Below, in pieces: positions 1 through 7,486 of a DNA stretch of 64,000 nt. The stretch is taken from assembly GCA_001464335.1 (NCBI GenBank), contig LNEV01000007.1:186001-250000 (forward strand). The letters are read 5' to 3'. This DNA is from Rhizobiales bacterium Ga0077545. GTDB taxonomy: Bacteria; Pseudomonadota; Alphaproteobacteria; Rhizobiales; Methylopilaceae. Below the pieces are notes generated by a model. That model searched no databases and was not told the origin of the DNA. It saw only the letters and a program-made list of their open reading frames with translations. Made by a program: the position numbers and the translations under genes. Positions within the stretch are counted from its first letter, which is position 1, and each line of letters opens with the position of its first letter.

Positions 1-368
1 AGATCGGGCGTCGCGCGCGCAACGACATTGCGCAACCAGTCGAAATCATCCTCGGCAAGCCCCGTGGACACCGACTGCGTGATCTGGAAATCGACACCCG
101 GCAGACGGTGCTCGAGTGCCGCTTCAAAAACGGGCTTGGGGGAGTTCCCGCCGACCATCGGGCCCATGATGAACACGCGCACGCTCTTGCCGCTGCGCAC
201 GAGCCGTTCCGTCCGGTCGAGGTTCTTGATGGCGGCAAAATAGGCATCTGGCACGCGGCAGCGATCGACCGCCGCCGCCGAGGCAGCAGCCGGAACAAGC
301 GCGCTCCCGAGGAGCGTCAGGCCCGCTGCGAACGCACAGCCGAAACCGAGGTCCCGGATCGATACCAT
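1..368 (-). CDS. SGNH-like secreted protein, partial (3' end beyond window)
   Basis: The frame is open from an ATG at 368 to the left edge (about 122 codons). Residues 1-33 form a signal peptide with a hydrophobic core ending in an Ala-rich stretch, so export is expected. The next segment reads VRVFIMGPMVGG, followed by an alternating pattern that resembles the first blocks of SGNH/GDSL hydrolases, which often sit beside OpgC genes. The usual nucleophile serine of block I is not visible; Pro-Met-Val stands at that place. The start lies inside the end of opgC (52-base overlap), so the two are probably translationally coupled. The family assignment rests on context and a weak pattern, because the catalytic Asp/His blocks are off the window. 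Confidence 0.6.
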   Translation of the reverse strand, partial: MVSIRDLGFGCAFAAGLTLLGSALVPAAASAAAVDRCRVPDAYFAAIKNLDRTERLVRSGKSVRVFIMGPMVGGNSPKPVFEAALEHRLPGVDFQITQSVSTGLAEDDFDWLRNVVARATPD

Positions 369-1450
369 TCAAGAACTCCCGCCAGGGCGAACTGGGCCAG
401 AATACCACCGGAAATGAGCAGAATATCAAGAGCTAGCCCGTGGCTTGCCTGCGCGCGCACCACCTGCCCCCACATGGCCAAAACCGTTCCGAGCGAGAAC
501 ACCGCCAGTGAATGACGCCCCAGCATGATGAAGGGTTGCGCCAATGCATTGCCGTTCAGCCATTTCTCTACCGGCAGATAGGCCACCACATAGGTCAGCG
601 CCAGCGCATGCAGCAGGCGCGGCAGGAAGAGATTTGTCTTGTCGAATTCCCAGATGAAACGCGGCAGCGGCAACTCCCAGCTGTGCCAGAACCCGGAAAC
701 GATCCACACCATCGAGATGAGGAGATAGACGACCGACCCCCAGAACAGGATCGGAGAGCGTTTGGGTTTTTCGCCCTTCAGGATCAGCGCGCCCATCGCG
801 ATCCCGATGGCAAACATGAACTGCCAGCACAGCGGATTGAAGAACCAGTTCCCTTCCATCGGATAAGTCGGCAGGTTCAGCCACAGAAACTGCGCCGCTA
901 TGTAAAGACCACCCGACACCGCGAGCATCAGCGGAACGCTTGTACGTGCGAGCAGGAACAGTGCGGGCGCCAGTACAAGAAGCACGATGTAGAGCGGCAG
1001 GATGTTCAGATAGGCCGGCTGCATACCGAGACTCGCCAGCCCGATCAAACCGGGAATCGTGTCGTTGATGAGAATGTCCAGATGCACGGCTTCAAAGAGG
1101 CGGAAATCACCCGACACCATTACGGCCCGCGCAATGATCGCGCCGCAGATGATGATCAGGAAGATGTGCACCATGTAAAGCTGAAACACGCGCTGATAGA
1201 TGCGAAAGGTCGCCGGAAGGGATCTGCCGCGCACGAATTTCGGGAGATACGCAAGCGCTGCCGCGACGCCCGCCAGCATGACGAAGATTTCCGTGGCATC
1301 GGAAAACCCGAAATTTCGATGTGTAAAACGCTCGAAAACATTGCCGGGAATGTGGTTGACGAAGATCGTGAGCAGCGCAAGGCCGCGCCAGAAGTCGACG
1401 CCGAGAAGGCGCGGACGCTTGGATTCAGTTGCGGGCTCGGGAGACGACAT
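317..1450 (-). CDS. opgC: OpgC-family glucan acyltransferase (integral membrane)
   Basis: This 377-residue protein has about ten hydrophobic segments and matches the OpgC/acyltransferase-3-like family, which adds succinyl groups to periplasmic glucans. The diagnostic N-terminal block is around residues 17-68: GVDFWRGLALLTIFVNHIPG, then a HRNFGFSDATEIFVMLAG-type segment. I chose the ATG at 1450; an upstream in-frame TTG at 1513 would add 21 residues that look non-native. The gene overlaps the following SGNH-like gene by 52 bases. With ndvA at 34-36 kb it suggests that the cell makes and decorates osmoregulated or cyclic glucans, although the glucan synthase itself is not in the window. Confidence 0.85.
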   Translation of the reverse strand: MSSPEPATESKRPRLLGVDFWRGLALLTIFVNHIPGNVFERFTHRNFGFSDATEIFVMLAGVAAALAYLPKFVRGRSLPATFRIYQRVFQLYMVHIFLIIICGAIIARAVMVSGDFRLFEAVHLDILINDTIPGLIGLASLGMQPAYLNILPLYIVLLVLAPALFLLARTSVPLMLAVSGGLYIAAQFLWLNLPTYPMEGNWFFNPLCWQFMFAIGIAMGALILKGEKPKRSPILFWGSVVYLLISMVWIVSGFWHSWELPLPRFIWEFDKTNLFLPRLLHALALTYVVAYLPVEKWLNGNALAQPFIMLGRHSLAVFSLGTVLAMWGQVVRAQASHGLALDILLISGGILAQFALAGVLEWYRSGTSVSAVRSQRA

Positions 1451-1611
1451 CTGCGCGACCAAACACCCTTGCAAGGGGACAGGGAACAGGACCGATGGTC
1501 GCGTTCGCTGCAAGCGGAACGGCCAACGATGAAAATCCGTTCCAACTTTTCTCGGACTTCAGATGAACAAGGCCTGAACAGCCTAGGCTGACTGTAGTTA
1601 CAATATGATAA

Positions 1612-1641
1612 AATTACGGCCGCTGTTTTCACAGCGGCCGT
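1612..1641 (-). terminator. Putative terminator of the DoxX gene
   Basis: A perfect inverted repeat (ACGGCCGCTGT, loop TTTC, ACAGCGGCCGT) at 1616-1641 lies just downstream of the minus-strand DoxX gene. On the minus strand it is followed by AATTTTATC, an imperfect U-tract. Confidence 0.55.
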
Positions 1642-1661
1642 CGAGAATATCCGATAGCGGC

Positions 1662-2045
1662 TCAGCGCTTTTCGTCGACGCTCCAGATACCCGGCCCGGC
1701 TGCCACGAAATAGAGGAAGACGAAGCAATAGAGCGCGGCGAGCTCCCCGCCATTCATGATCGGGTAGAAACTCTTCGGTCCATGCACCATCCAGTACGCG
1801 ACGGCCGCAAAACCGCAGAGCAGGAAAGCCACAGGGCGCGTGAACAGCCCGATAATGAACAGGATGCCACCGGCAAATTCGATGATGCCGGCGAGGCCCG
1901 AAAGCGAGGCCAGATCGACCATGGGTTTCGAGGCATCGGGAAACGAAAACAGCTTCTGTGTGCCGTGCTGCAAGAAAAGCAGCCCGGTCATGACGCGAAG
2001 AACCGAACGAATTTCGCTTTGATAGGCCTGCAGGCGATTGAACAT
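1662..2045 (-). CDS. DoxX family membrane protein
   Basis: The 127-residue protein has four hydrophobic helices and the DoxX signature in its first third: RVMTGLLFLQHGTQKLFSFP, followed by a FAGGILFIIGLFTRPVAFLL-type helix. DoxX proteins are small inner-membrane proteins; in some bacteria they act with thiol and superoxide detoxification partners, but the substrate here is unknown. The ATG at 2045 has a clear GGAGGG ribosome site 8 bases upstream, so the in-frame GTG at 2060 was not chosen. It stands alone, with hairpins on both sides. Confidence 0.85.
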   Translation of the reverse strand: MFNRLQAYQSEIRSVLRVMTGLLFLQHGTQKLFSFPDASKPMVDLASLSGLAGIIEFAGGILFIIGLFTRPVAFLLCGFAAVAYWMVHGPKSFYPIMNGGELAALYCFVFLYFVAAGPGIWSVDEKR

Positions 2046-2263
2046 CTTATTACCCTCCACGAATTCTGTGCCGCGACATTGGGCAATGCCCGTACAAGAG
2101 CAATGGCGCTTGCGCAGGATCTTGGTTGCACGAACGCAACTGACCGCTTTGATGTCCGCCCGCGCCCTCCTCGTTTTCGGGAGTCAAAATTCGAGTTAGG
2201 AGCCTTGGCCGATTCGCGCGGCGGCGCCCGCCTCGCGGAGGTGTTATCCACCGCGCAAAAGAA

Positions 2264-2292
2264 AAGGCGCGAACCCTGAGGGCGCGCGCCTT
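2264..2292 (-). terminator. Putative terminator of the RlpA-like gene
   Basis: AAGGCGCG pairs with CGCGCCTT around a 13-base loop. On the minus strand the stem is followed by TTCTTTTG. It sits about 20 bases after the stop of the RlpA-like gene. Confidence 0.55.
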
Positions 2293-2314
2293 GTTTCAGC
2301 CGTCGAGAATGAAA

Positions 2315-2677
2315 TCAGTTTGAGGCGACCCGCTGCACCTTCACCCTCGTAACCCCGGCCGAAATCATGCCCAGATGCCGCGCCGCTCCGCGCGACACAT
2401 CGAGCACGCGCCCGCCCGTGAAGGGACCACGGTCGTTGACCGTGACATGCACGGTTTTGCCATTTCGAAGATTTGTGACCTTGAGGCGTGTGCCGAACGG
2501 CAGCGAACGATGGGCGGCGGTCAGTCCGTCCGGATTGTAGCGGGCGCCCGACGCGGTGCGCTTGCCCATCTGATACCAGGAGGCCTTGCCGCTGAAATCC
2601 TTTGCCTCGACCGAGCCCACGCCGGCAGACATGACGAAAGCGGCGGCCGCAGCCGCTGCGAACTTGATAAAACGCAT
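2315..2677 (-). CDS. RlpA-like double-psi beta-barrel protein, secreted
   Basis: The 120-residue protein has a signal peptide (residues 1-25, Ala-rich, cleaved near VEAKD) and one RlpA-type double-psi beta-barrel domain. Diagnostic motifs are ASWYQMGKRTASGARYNPDG, GLTAAHRSLPFGTRLKVTN and VTVNDRGPF, which hold the conserved His and Asp of the fold. RlpA proteins cleave glycan strands lacking stem peptides in some species. Unlike full RlpA there is no SPOR domain and no lipobox, so septal targeting cannot be assumed. I chose the ATG at 2677, preceded by a GGGATGGGGG stretch, over an upstream in-frame start that lacks a signal peptide. Confidence 0.85.
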   Translation of the reverse strand: MRFIKFAAAAAAAFVMSAGVGSVEAKDFSGKASWYQMGKRTASGARYNPDGLTAAHRSLPFGTRLKVTNLRNGKTVHVTVNDRGPFTGGRVLDVSRGAARHLGMISAGVTRVKVQRVASN

Positions 2678-2832
2678 ATTGCCCCCATCCCGGGAAATTG
2701 AGATGAGCGCACTTTGCCGCGAGATGGGGCGAGAATGGGGCTGCAATCTGAAATTTTGTGGCAGTAACCTTAAGTCGAAACCTCGATCCCTCGCCTGTTG
2801 TTGCCCGGTCTATCATGGTTAAGGAAGCATTA

Positions 2833-3186
2833 ATGGCACCGTATCTTCTTCCGTTCGACATCGACTCTATTTCTCCCGAAGCCGGAGCCCCGGACAAAGA
2901 TCGCGTGCTGGCCGGAAACCCGACCACGCGAACCTGGAATGTGGAGGAGACGCCGGATGGAAAGACCTATGCCGGGATCTGGGAAGCAACGCCGGGCAAA
3001 TGGCGCATCGTCTATGAGGAATGGGAGTTCTGTCAGGTCGAGAGCGGCGTTTCGATCGTCACGGGAGATGACGGAACCGAGGTCACTCTGAAGGCGGGCG
3101 ACGCGCTCGTGCTGCGCCCCGGTTTCACCGGCACATGGGAAGTGATCGAGACGACCCGAAAGAGCTACGTCATCCGCCTGCCGTAA
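2833..3186 (+). CDS. Cupin domain protein (DUF861-like)
   Basis: The 117-residue cytoplasmic protein is a single cupin barrel of the DUF861 type. Typical elements are a TRTWNVEETPDGKTYAGIWE strand pair, KWRIVYEEWEFCQVESGVS (the EEWEFCQV segment is characteristic) and LKAGDALVLRPGFTGTWEV near the C-terminus. Members with this pattern are usually annotated as (S)-ureidoglycine aminohydrolase-like or simply cupin proteins; no substrate can be deduced here. The ATG at 2833 has AAGGAAG 5 bases upstream; an in-frame ATG at 2815 is possible. It converges on the DUF2945 gene with 7 bases between the stops. Confidence 0.8.
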   Translation: MAPYLLPFDIDSISPEAGAPDKDRVLAGNPTTRTWNVEETPDGKTYAGIWEATPGKWRIVYEEWEFCQVESGVSIVTGDDGTEVTLKAGDALVLRPGFTGTWEVIETTRKSYVIRLP

Positions 3187-3193
3187 GGACAGT

Positions 3194-3409
3194 TCAGCTT
3201 TTTCTCAATTCTTCGGGGCGTTGAATGGCCTCCTTGCCGCTCTTGGCGCTTTTTACCCTATATTGCGGCGCCTCCTTGCTGGCTTTGGCGGTGTGCCCAC
3301 CTGCCTTCTGCGTCGAGGTGACCTTGCGCACGACGGTGCCGCTGGTCTCGCCCTGCGGCGTGTCCCATGTAACACCGTCACCGGCTTTCAAATTCTTTGC
3401 ACGCGCCAT
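3194..3409 (-). CDS. DUF2945 (HVA1/Tudor-like) small protein
   Basis: The 71-residue basic protein reads LKAGDGVTWDTPQGETSGTV followed by a Lys-rich stretch and an APQYRVKSAKSGKEA segment. This is the pattern of DUF2945, a small SH3/Tudor-like domain of unknown function common in alphaproteobacteria. The ATG at 3409 is preceded by GAGG. There are no transmembrane segments or signal peptide. Confidence 0.8.
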   Translation of the reverse strand: MARAKNLKAGDGVTWDTPQGETSGTVVRKVTSTQKAGGHTAKASKEAPQYRVKSAKSGKEAIQRPEELRKS

Positions 3410-3500
3410 GAGATGAGCCTCCGTCGCGAGAACGGCCGCGCTGTGAGCCGGTTCCGCTTTCTGTCATCAAACCATTACGGACGCCCGGCAAGGTGGCTGG

Positions 3501-4691
3501 ATGTTCGCATCACTCGATCCGTTCGGCCTTCACTGGGGCGCGTTCCTGCTTGCCCTGTTCGCGCTCATTGCGTTGGCCAATCTGGCGAGTATGGGCGTTG
3601 CGGCCTGGCGCATCCGGCGCAGGCACACATTCCGTGCCTTCGCGGTGCCGGTCAGCGTGGTTGTTCCCTGCCGGGGCCTCGAGGCGTTTTCGCGGGGCAC
3701 GCTCTCCAGCGCCTTCACGCTCGATTATCCCGATTATGAGCTGATCTTCTGCCTTGCCGATCCGCGCGATCCGCTCATTCCCCTGATCCGCGAACAGATG
3801 AACGCGCATCCGCAGGTGCCCGCGCGCATCCTTACCGGCGATGACCGCATCAGCGACAACCCGAAACTCAACAATTGCGTGAAAGGCTGGCACGCCGCAC
3901 GGCATCAATGGATCGTGCTCGCGGATTCCAATGTGCTCATGCCGCGCAACTACATCCGGCAGCTTCTGTCCGGCTGGCGTGCCTCGTCCGGTCTTGTCTG
4001 CTCGCCTCCGGTCGGCAGCAGGCCGTCCGGCTTCTGGGCGGAGGTCGAATGTGCGTTTCTCAACACGCTGCAGGCGCGCTGGCAATACACGGCCGAAGCC
4101 CTCGGCCTTGGTTTCGCGCAGGGCAAGAGCATGCTCTGGCGCCGCGACCTCCTGAACGCCGAAGGCGGAATACATGTGCTGGCGCGCGAGATCGCCGAAG
4201 ACGCGGCGGCGACCAAGGCCGTGCGCGCCATGAACCGCGATGTGCATCTCGTCGATGCGCCGTTCGAGCAGCCGCTCGGCGAGCGCACGCTGCGCGCGGT
4301 CTGGTCGCGGCAGATCCGATGGGCGCGCCTGCGCCGCGTCACGTTCGCCCTGTGCTTTGCGCCGGAAATCTTCATCAGCGCGCTCGTTCCGGCCATGGGT
4401 GTCGGTACGAGCATGATTGCGCTCGGCCATGAGCCGCTCGCCGCAAGTCTCGCAGTTATCAGCCTTCTTGCCATCACCTACGCCGCAGAAACCGCGCTGG
4501 CTTTCGCCAAAGGGTGGCATGTCTCACGCCGACTGCCGCTCGCCTTTCTGATGCGCGATATTCTTGTTCCGCTGATCTGGACATGCGCTTGGTTCGGCAG
4601 CGCAATCGTCTGGCAGGGACAGAAGATGAAAGTGCGGCGCGGCCGAAAGGAAGACGTGGCCGATGAGCGGGACCGCCCGCTCCCTGCCTGA
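3501..4691 (+). CDS. Ceramide glucosyltransferase-like glycosyltransferase (GT21)
   Basis: The 396-residue membrane protein starts with a transmembrane helix (residues 10-36). A GT-A catalytic domain follows: VSVVVPCRGLEAF at about 52, a nucleotide-sugar region with LADSNVLMP (DxD-like D1/D2 region), AEDAAATKAV, and the processive-type SRQIRWARLRR motif near residue 273, equivalent to Q/RxxRW. Two or three helices close the protein. This is the GT21 pattern of ceramide glucosyltransferases, which transfer a sugar from a UDP-sugar to ceramide at the inner membrane. Bacterial members can use glucose, galactose or glucuronate, or act in hopanoid pathways (HpnI), so the donor and acceptor are uncertain. 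It converges on the decarboxylase gene. Confidence 0.8.
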   Translation: MFASLDPFGLHWGAFLLALFALIALANLASMGVAAWRIRRRHTFRAFAVPVSVVVPCRGLEAFSRGTLSSAFTLDYPDYELIFCLADPRDPLIPLIREQMNAHPQVPARILTGDDRISDNPKLNNCVKGWHAARHQWIVLADSNVLMPRNYIRQLLSGWRASSGLVCSPPVGSRPSGFWAEVECAFLNTLQARWQYTAEALGLGFAQGKSMLWRRDLLNAEGGIHVLAREIAEDAAATKAVRAMNRDVHLVDAPFEQPLGERTLRAVWSRQIRWARLRRVTFALCFAPEIFISALVPAMGVGTSMIALGHEPLAASLAVISLLAITYAAETALAFAKGWHVSRRLPLAFLMRDILVPLIWTCAWFGSAIVWQGQKMKVRRGRKEDVADERDRPLPA

Positions 4692-4706
4692 GTTTGGCAA
4701 CCTGAT

Positions 4707-5942
4707 TTATTCGGCCGCCATTCCGCCGCGCGGCTCAACCGTCGCAAAGGCCTCGGTGCCGGTCTCGTCGTCCTCGAAAGGCGTTGCGATCTCCACGAAA
4801 GTGTCCGGATAAAAGCCGTTGAAACGCGTGCGCAGGGACAGTGAGTACGCGCCGATATGGCCGATCTCGATCCAGTCCCCCGTATCGACATTCTCGGGCA
4901 GATAAAACGGCCGCGAAAGAATATCCACGCTGTCGCAGGTCGCGCCCATCACGCGGAAGGGCATGAGCTTCTCGGATTTGCCGCGCCGCGGCCGCGCGGG
5001 GTCCGGGATCAGCCGCGCGGGAAGCGTGATCTTGCCTGTCCATGCATCGGACAGCGACGACCAGATGCCGTCATTGATGTAGACGCGCTGCCCCTTCTTG
5101 AGCAGCACGCGCACGATCACGGACAGCGAGCGTGCGACGATGACGCGTCCGGGCTCGGCGATCAGCGGCAGATCGCCGAGGCCCCATTCGTCGATCTCGT
5201 TGTGGATGTCGGCGAGAAGAGCGCCGAGCGGCGGCATAGGCGGCGGCGCCTTGCGTCGCGGATCGTTGCCGTAGCGCGCCGGAAATCCCCCGCCGATGTC
5301 GAGCGCAGCGATGTCGGCGTCCGCACGATTGCGAATCCAGGCGGCGCTTGCCAGAGCGCGCTCATAGGTATCGAGGTCTTCGACCTGGCTGCCGACGTGA
5401 AACGTCAGTCCGACCTTGAAACCGATGCGCTGGATACGCTCGGCAAGCTCCACGGCATGGCTCGCTCCGGCGCCGAATTTCTTGGACAGTTCATAGGCGG
5501 CATGGCCCTTGGTCGCGAGGCGCACGAACAGAGTGATGTCCGCCGGGTCGAGGTCGAGCGCGCGCACGATGCGCAGGATCTTGGCCACCTCATCCTCATG
5601 GTCGAGCGCGAGGCTGCGAATTCCGTAAGTCTCGAGCGCGAGGCGTATGTCGGACTGCGCCTTCACCGGGTGCATGTAGAACTGGCCCGCGCTGGGATCG
5701 GCTTCGCGCACGGATGCGAATTCCGCAGGGCTCGCGACGTCGAACGCTTTCACCCCGGCCTCGACGAGCGTCTTCAGCACGCGCGGGTCGTCATTGGTCT
5801 TCACGGCATAGGCCGTGGTGCCGCGAAAGGCCGACATGAACTCGCGCGCATCGGCCTTCAGAACGCCGGGCCGGAAGCCATAGACCGGACGGTCGGGCCG
5901 TAGGGAAAGCGCGGCATCGCGAGCGGTATCGAAAACCTGCAT
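4707..5942 (-). CDS. Ornithine/lysine decarboxylase, PLP fold type III
   Basis: The 411-residue enzyme belongs to the alanine-racemase-fold decarboxylases that make putrescine from ornithine or cadaverine from lysine. The PLP lysine is in TTAYAVKTNDD near residue 48. The phosphate-binding GGGFPARYG, the EPGRVIVA segment and the C-terminal ATCDSVD, with its catalytic Cys, are all present, as is FHVGSQ. CDSVD rather than the diaminopimelate-decarboxylase pattern favours ODC/LDC. I chose the ATG at 5942 because AGGAG lies 6 bases upstream; the upstream in-frame ATGs at 5987 and 5969 lack one. The putrescine importer and the Puu catabolic genes lie 50 kb away in this window. Confidence 0.88.
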   Translation of the reverse strand: MQVFDTARDAALSLRPDRPVYGFRPGVLKADAREFMSAFRGTTAYAVKTNDDPRVLKTLVEAGVKAFDVASPAEFASVREADPSAGQFYMHPVKAQSDIRLALETYGIRSLALDHEDEVAKILRIVRALDLDPADITLFVRLATKGHAAYELSKKFGAGASHAVELAERIQRIGFKVGLTFHVGSQVEDLDTYERALASAAWIRNRADADIAALDIGGGFPARYGNDPRRKAPPPMPPLGALLADIHNEIDEWGLGDLPLIAEPGRVIVARSLSVIVRVLLKKGQRVYINDGIWSSLSDAWTGKITLPARLIPDPARPRRGKSEKLMPFRVMGATCDSVDILSRPFYLPENVDTGDWIEIGHIGAYSLSLRTRFNGFYPDTFVEIATPFEDDETGTEAFATVEPRGGMAAE

Positions 5943-6082
5943 GAAAACTCCTGCTCTGCCCTTCGCCATGTGCCCGTTCAGCAACATAGCCGAAACGGAA
6001 CGCGCCTATGTCCTATGCGTTCGGCTTGACCTGCGTTTTACACCGTCCCACTGTCCCCACCACAATGGCTTATGAGGTTCGC

Positions 6083-6532
6083 ATGAACGCGATTCCCGCT
6101 CTTCTTCTCGCTGGCGCCGCTTTGGTCGCGGCCTCTGCGGCCACGGCCGCGGACGCTCCCTATTCCCACGCCGCGCGGGGCATCGTCGCCGTGGACGATG
6201 CGGGCCTGCCCGGCTGCGACAATCCAGGCATTCTGCGCCGGGTCGCGTCCGCGTTTCAGGACAAGGAAAGCGAGTACTGGAATTCGGATCTTACGCTCGG
6301 CGGTTTCGAGCCGCCGGATCAGCTCGGCCTGCGGTCCCGGGGGCTCGATTTCATCCCCCGCCGCTTTTGCCACGCCTATGCGTTGACCTCCGACGGTGTT
6401 CGCCGCGGTGTGCATTATTCCATCGGCAAGAACACCGGCACGCTCGGCGTCGTCAACGGCGTGGACTTCTGCGTCAGCGGGCTCGACCGCAACCTTGCCT
6501 ATGCGCCACACTGCAAAATGGTCGGCCCTTGA
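6083..6532 (+). CDS. Conserved secreted protein of unknown function
   Basis: The 149-residue product has a clear signal peptide (residues 1-22, ending AATAADAPY) and a mature part with cysteines in CDNPGIL, RFCHAYA, DFCVSG and APHCKM, suggesting two disulfides. The segment RVASAFQDKESEYWNSDL recalls a small periplasmic protein family of alphaproteobacteria, but I cannot name it. ATG 6083 has GAGG 6 bases upstream, preferred over in-frame ATGs at 6008 and 6065. Its stop overlaps the TTG start of the RNase T2 gene by 3 bases, so the two are probably an operon. Confidence 0.75.
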   Translation: MNAIPALLLAGAALVAASAATAADAPYSHAARGIVAVDDAGLPGCDNPGILRRVASAFQDKESEYWNSDLTLGGFEPPDQLGLRSRGLDFIPRRFCHAYALTSDGVRRGVHYSIGKNTGTLGVVNGVDFCVSGLDRNLAYAPHCKMVGP

Positions 6533-7170
6533 AGCTTGTTGCCCTTTTCGCCGGGCTGCTGGCGTTGCTGGCCGCGCCCGTCTCGGCCCAGAACCGGCCC
6601 GGCGATTTCGATTTTTACGTGCTGACATTGTCCTGGTCACCGAGCTATTGCGCGGCCGAAGGCAGCTCACGTAAAGACAATTACCAATGCGCCGGCCCGC
6701 GCCGCTACGCCTTTGTGGTGCATGGCCTGTGGCCGCAATATGAACGTGGTTTTCCAGAATTTTGCGATCGCGGCGCCCCGCGCGTGCCGCAGCGCCAGAT
6801 CGACGGCATGCTGGACCTGATGCCGAGCCCCGGCCTTGTCATCCATCAATGGCGCAAGCACGGAACGTGTACGGGCCTTGGCTCGCGCGATTACTTCGAG
6901 CAGGTTCGCAAGGCACGCACGGCGATTGCGATCCCGCCGCAATATTCCGACACCGTGGACTGGAAAATGGTGTCGCCCGGCGAAGTCGAGACGGCTTTCC
7001 GCACCGCCAATCCCGGCTTGCCGGGCGATGCGATTGCCGTGACCTGTGACAGTCGCCATCTGCGTGAAGTGCGCATCTGCCTGACGGACGGCATGAAATT
7101 CCGCCCCTGCCCCGAGATCGACCGGCGCGCCTGCCGCACAGGCCGGGTCGCCATGCCGCCGACACGCTGA
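6529..7170 (+). CDS. Secreted ribonuclease T2
   Basis: From a TTG start at 6529, which overlaps the previous stop, the 213-residue product begins with a signal peptide (1-20, cut after PVSA). It carries both RNase T2 active-site blocks: FVVHGLWPQ (His65) and IHQWRKHGTCTG (His106, Lys110, His111). The enzyme cleaves RNA through 2',3'-cyclic phosphates and is expected in the periplasm. The second block normally reads H-E-W-x-K-H-G; here Gln107 replaces the Glu that assists catalysis. Six cysteines could make disulfides. No ATG or GTG gives a signal peptide in this frame, which is why the TTG start was chosen. Confidence 0.85.
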   Translation: MKLVALFAGLLALLAAPVSAQNRPGDFDFYVLTLSWSPSYCAAEGSSRKDNYQCAGPRRYAFVVHGLWPQYERGFPEFCDRGAPRVPQRQIDGMLDLMPSPGLVIHQWRKHGTCTGLGSRDYFEQVRKARTAIAIPPQYSDTVDWKMVSPGEVETAFRTANPGLPGDAIAVTCDSRHLREVRICLTDGMKFRPCPEIDRRACRTGRVAMPPTR

Positions 7171-7186
7171 GAAGCACTCCTTCGCC

Positions 7187-7375
7187 TCAGCCTTGCGGCT
7201 TTTGAAGCGCCGCGAGGACGATCGAAATGGGGCGTTTCAGCCAGGTCTCGGCGTCGGCCAGCAGCCGGGCCGCGCGGCTGGGCTCCTGTCTGGCGATGTC
7301 GGCCCTGGTGTGGGAGACGAGCTGCGGAAAACACACAGCGTAGGCCAGGAGAATAACGGTCAGAACGCGATACAT
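7187..7375 (-). CDS. Small putative secreted protein
   Basis: The 62-residue product starts MYRVLTVILLAYAVCFPQLV, a credible signal peptide or N-terminal anchor, followed by a short Arg- and Ala-rich tail (EPSRAARLLADAETWLKRP). No family was recognised. It sits convergent to the RNase T2 gene, and its upstream region holds a TTAA-N7-TTAA site. A real gene is plausible but the ribosome site is weak. Confidence 0.45.
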   Translation of the reverse strand: MYRVLTVILLAYAVCFPQLVSHTRADIARQEPSRAARLLADAETWLKRPISIVLAALQKPQG

Positions 7376-7410
7376 GGCTGGAATTCTGTCGCCACCCCTG
7401 CCTCAAGGAG

Positions 7411-7426
7411 TTAAGCGAAGATTAAC
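7411..7426. promoter_or_regulatory. Candidate CtrA binding site
   Basis: TTAAGCGAAGATTAAC fits the CtrA consensus TTAA-N7-TTAA(C). It lies 36 bases upstream of the small secreted-protein gene (minus) and 61 bases upstream of rlmJ (plus), a position suitable for control of either. Confidence 0.45.
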
Positions 7427-7486
7427 CGCGCCTCACCTCTATCCGTCCCGGACCTTCCGGCGCAAGTCTCCTCGTTACTGGCAGTC

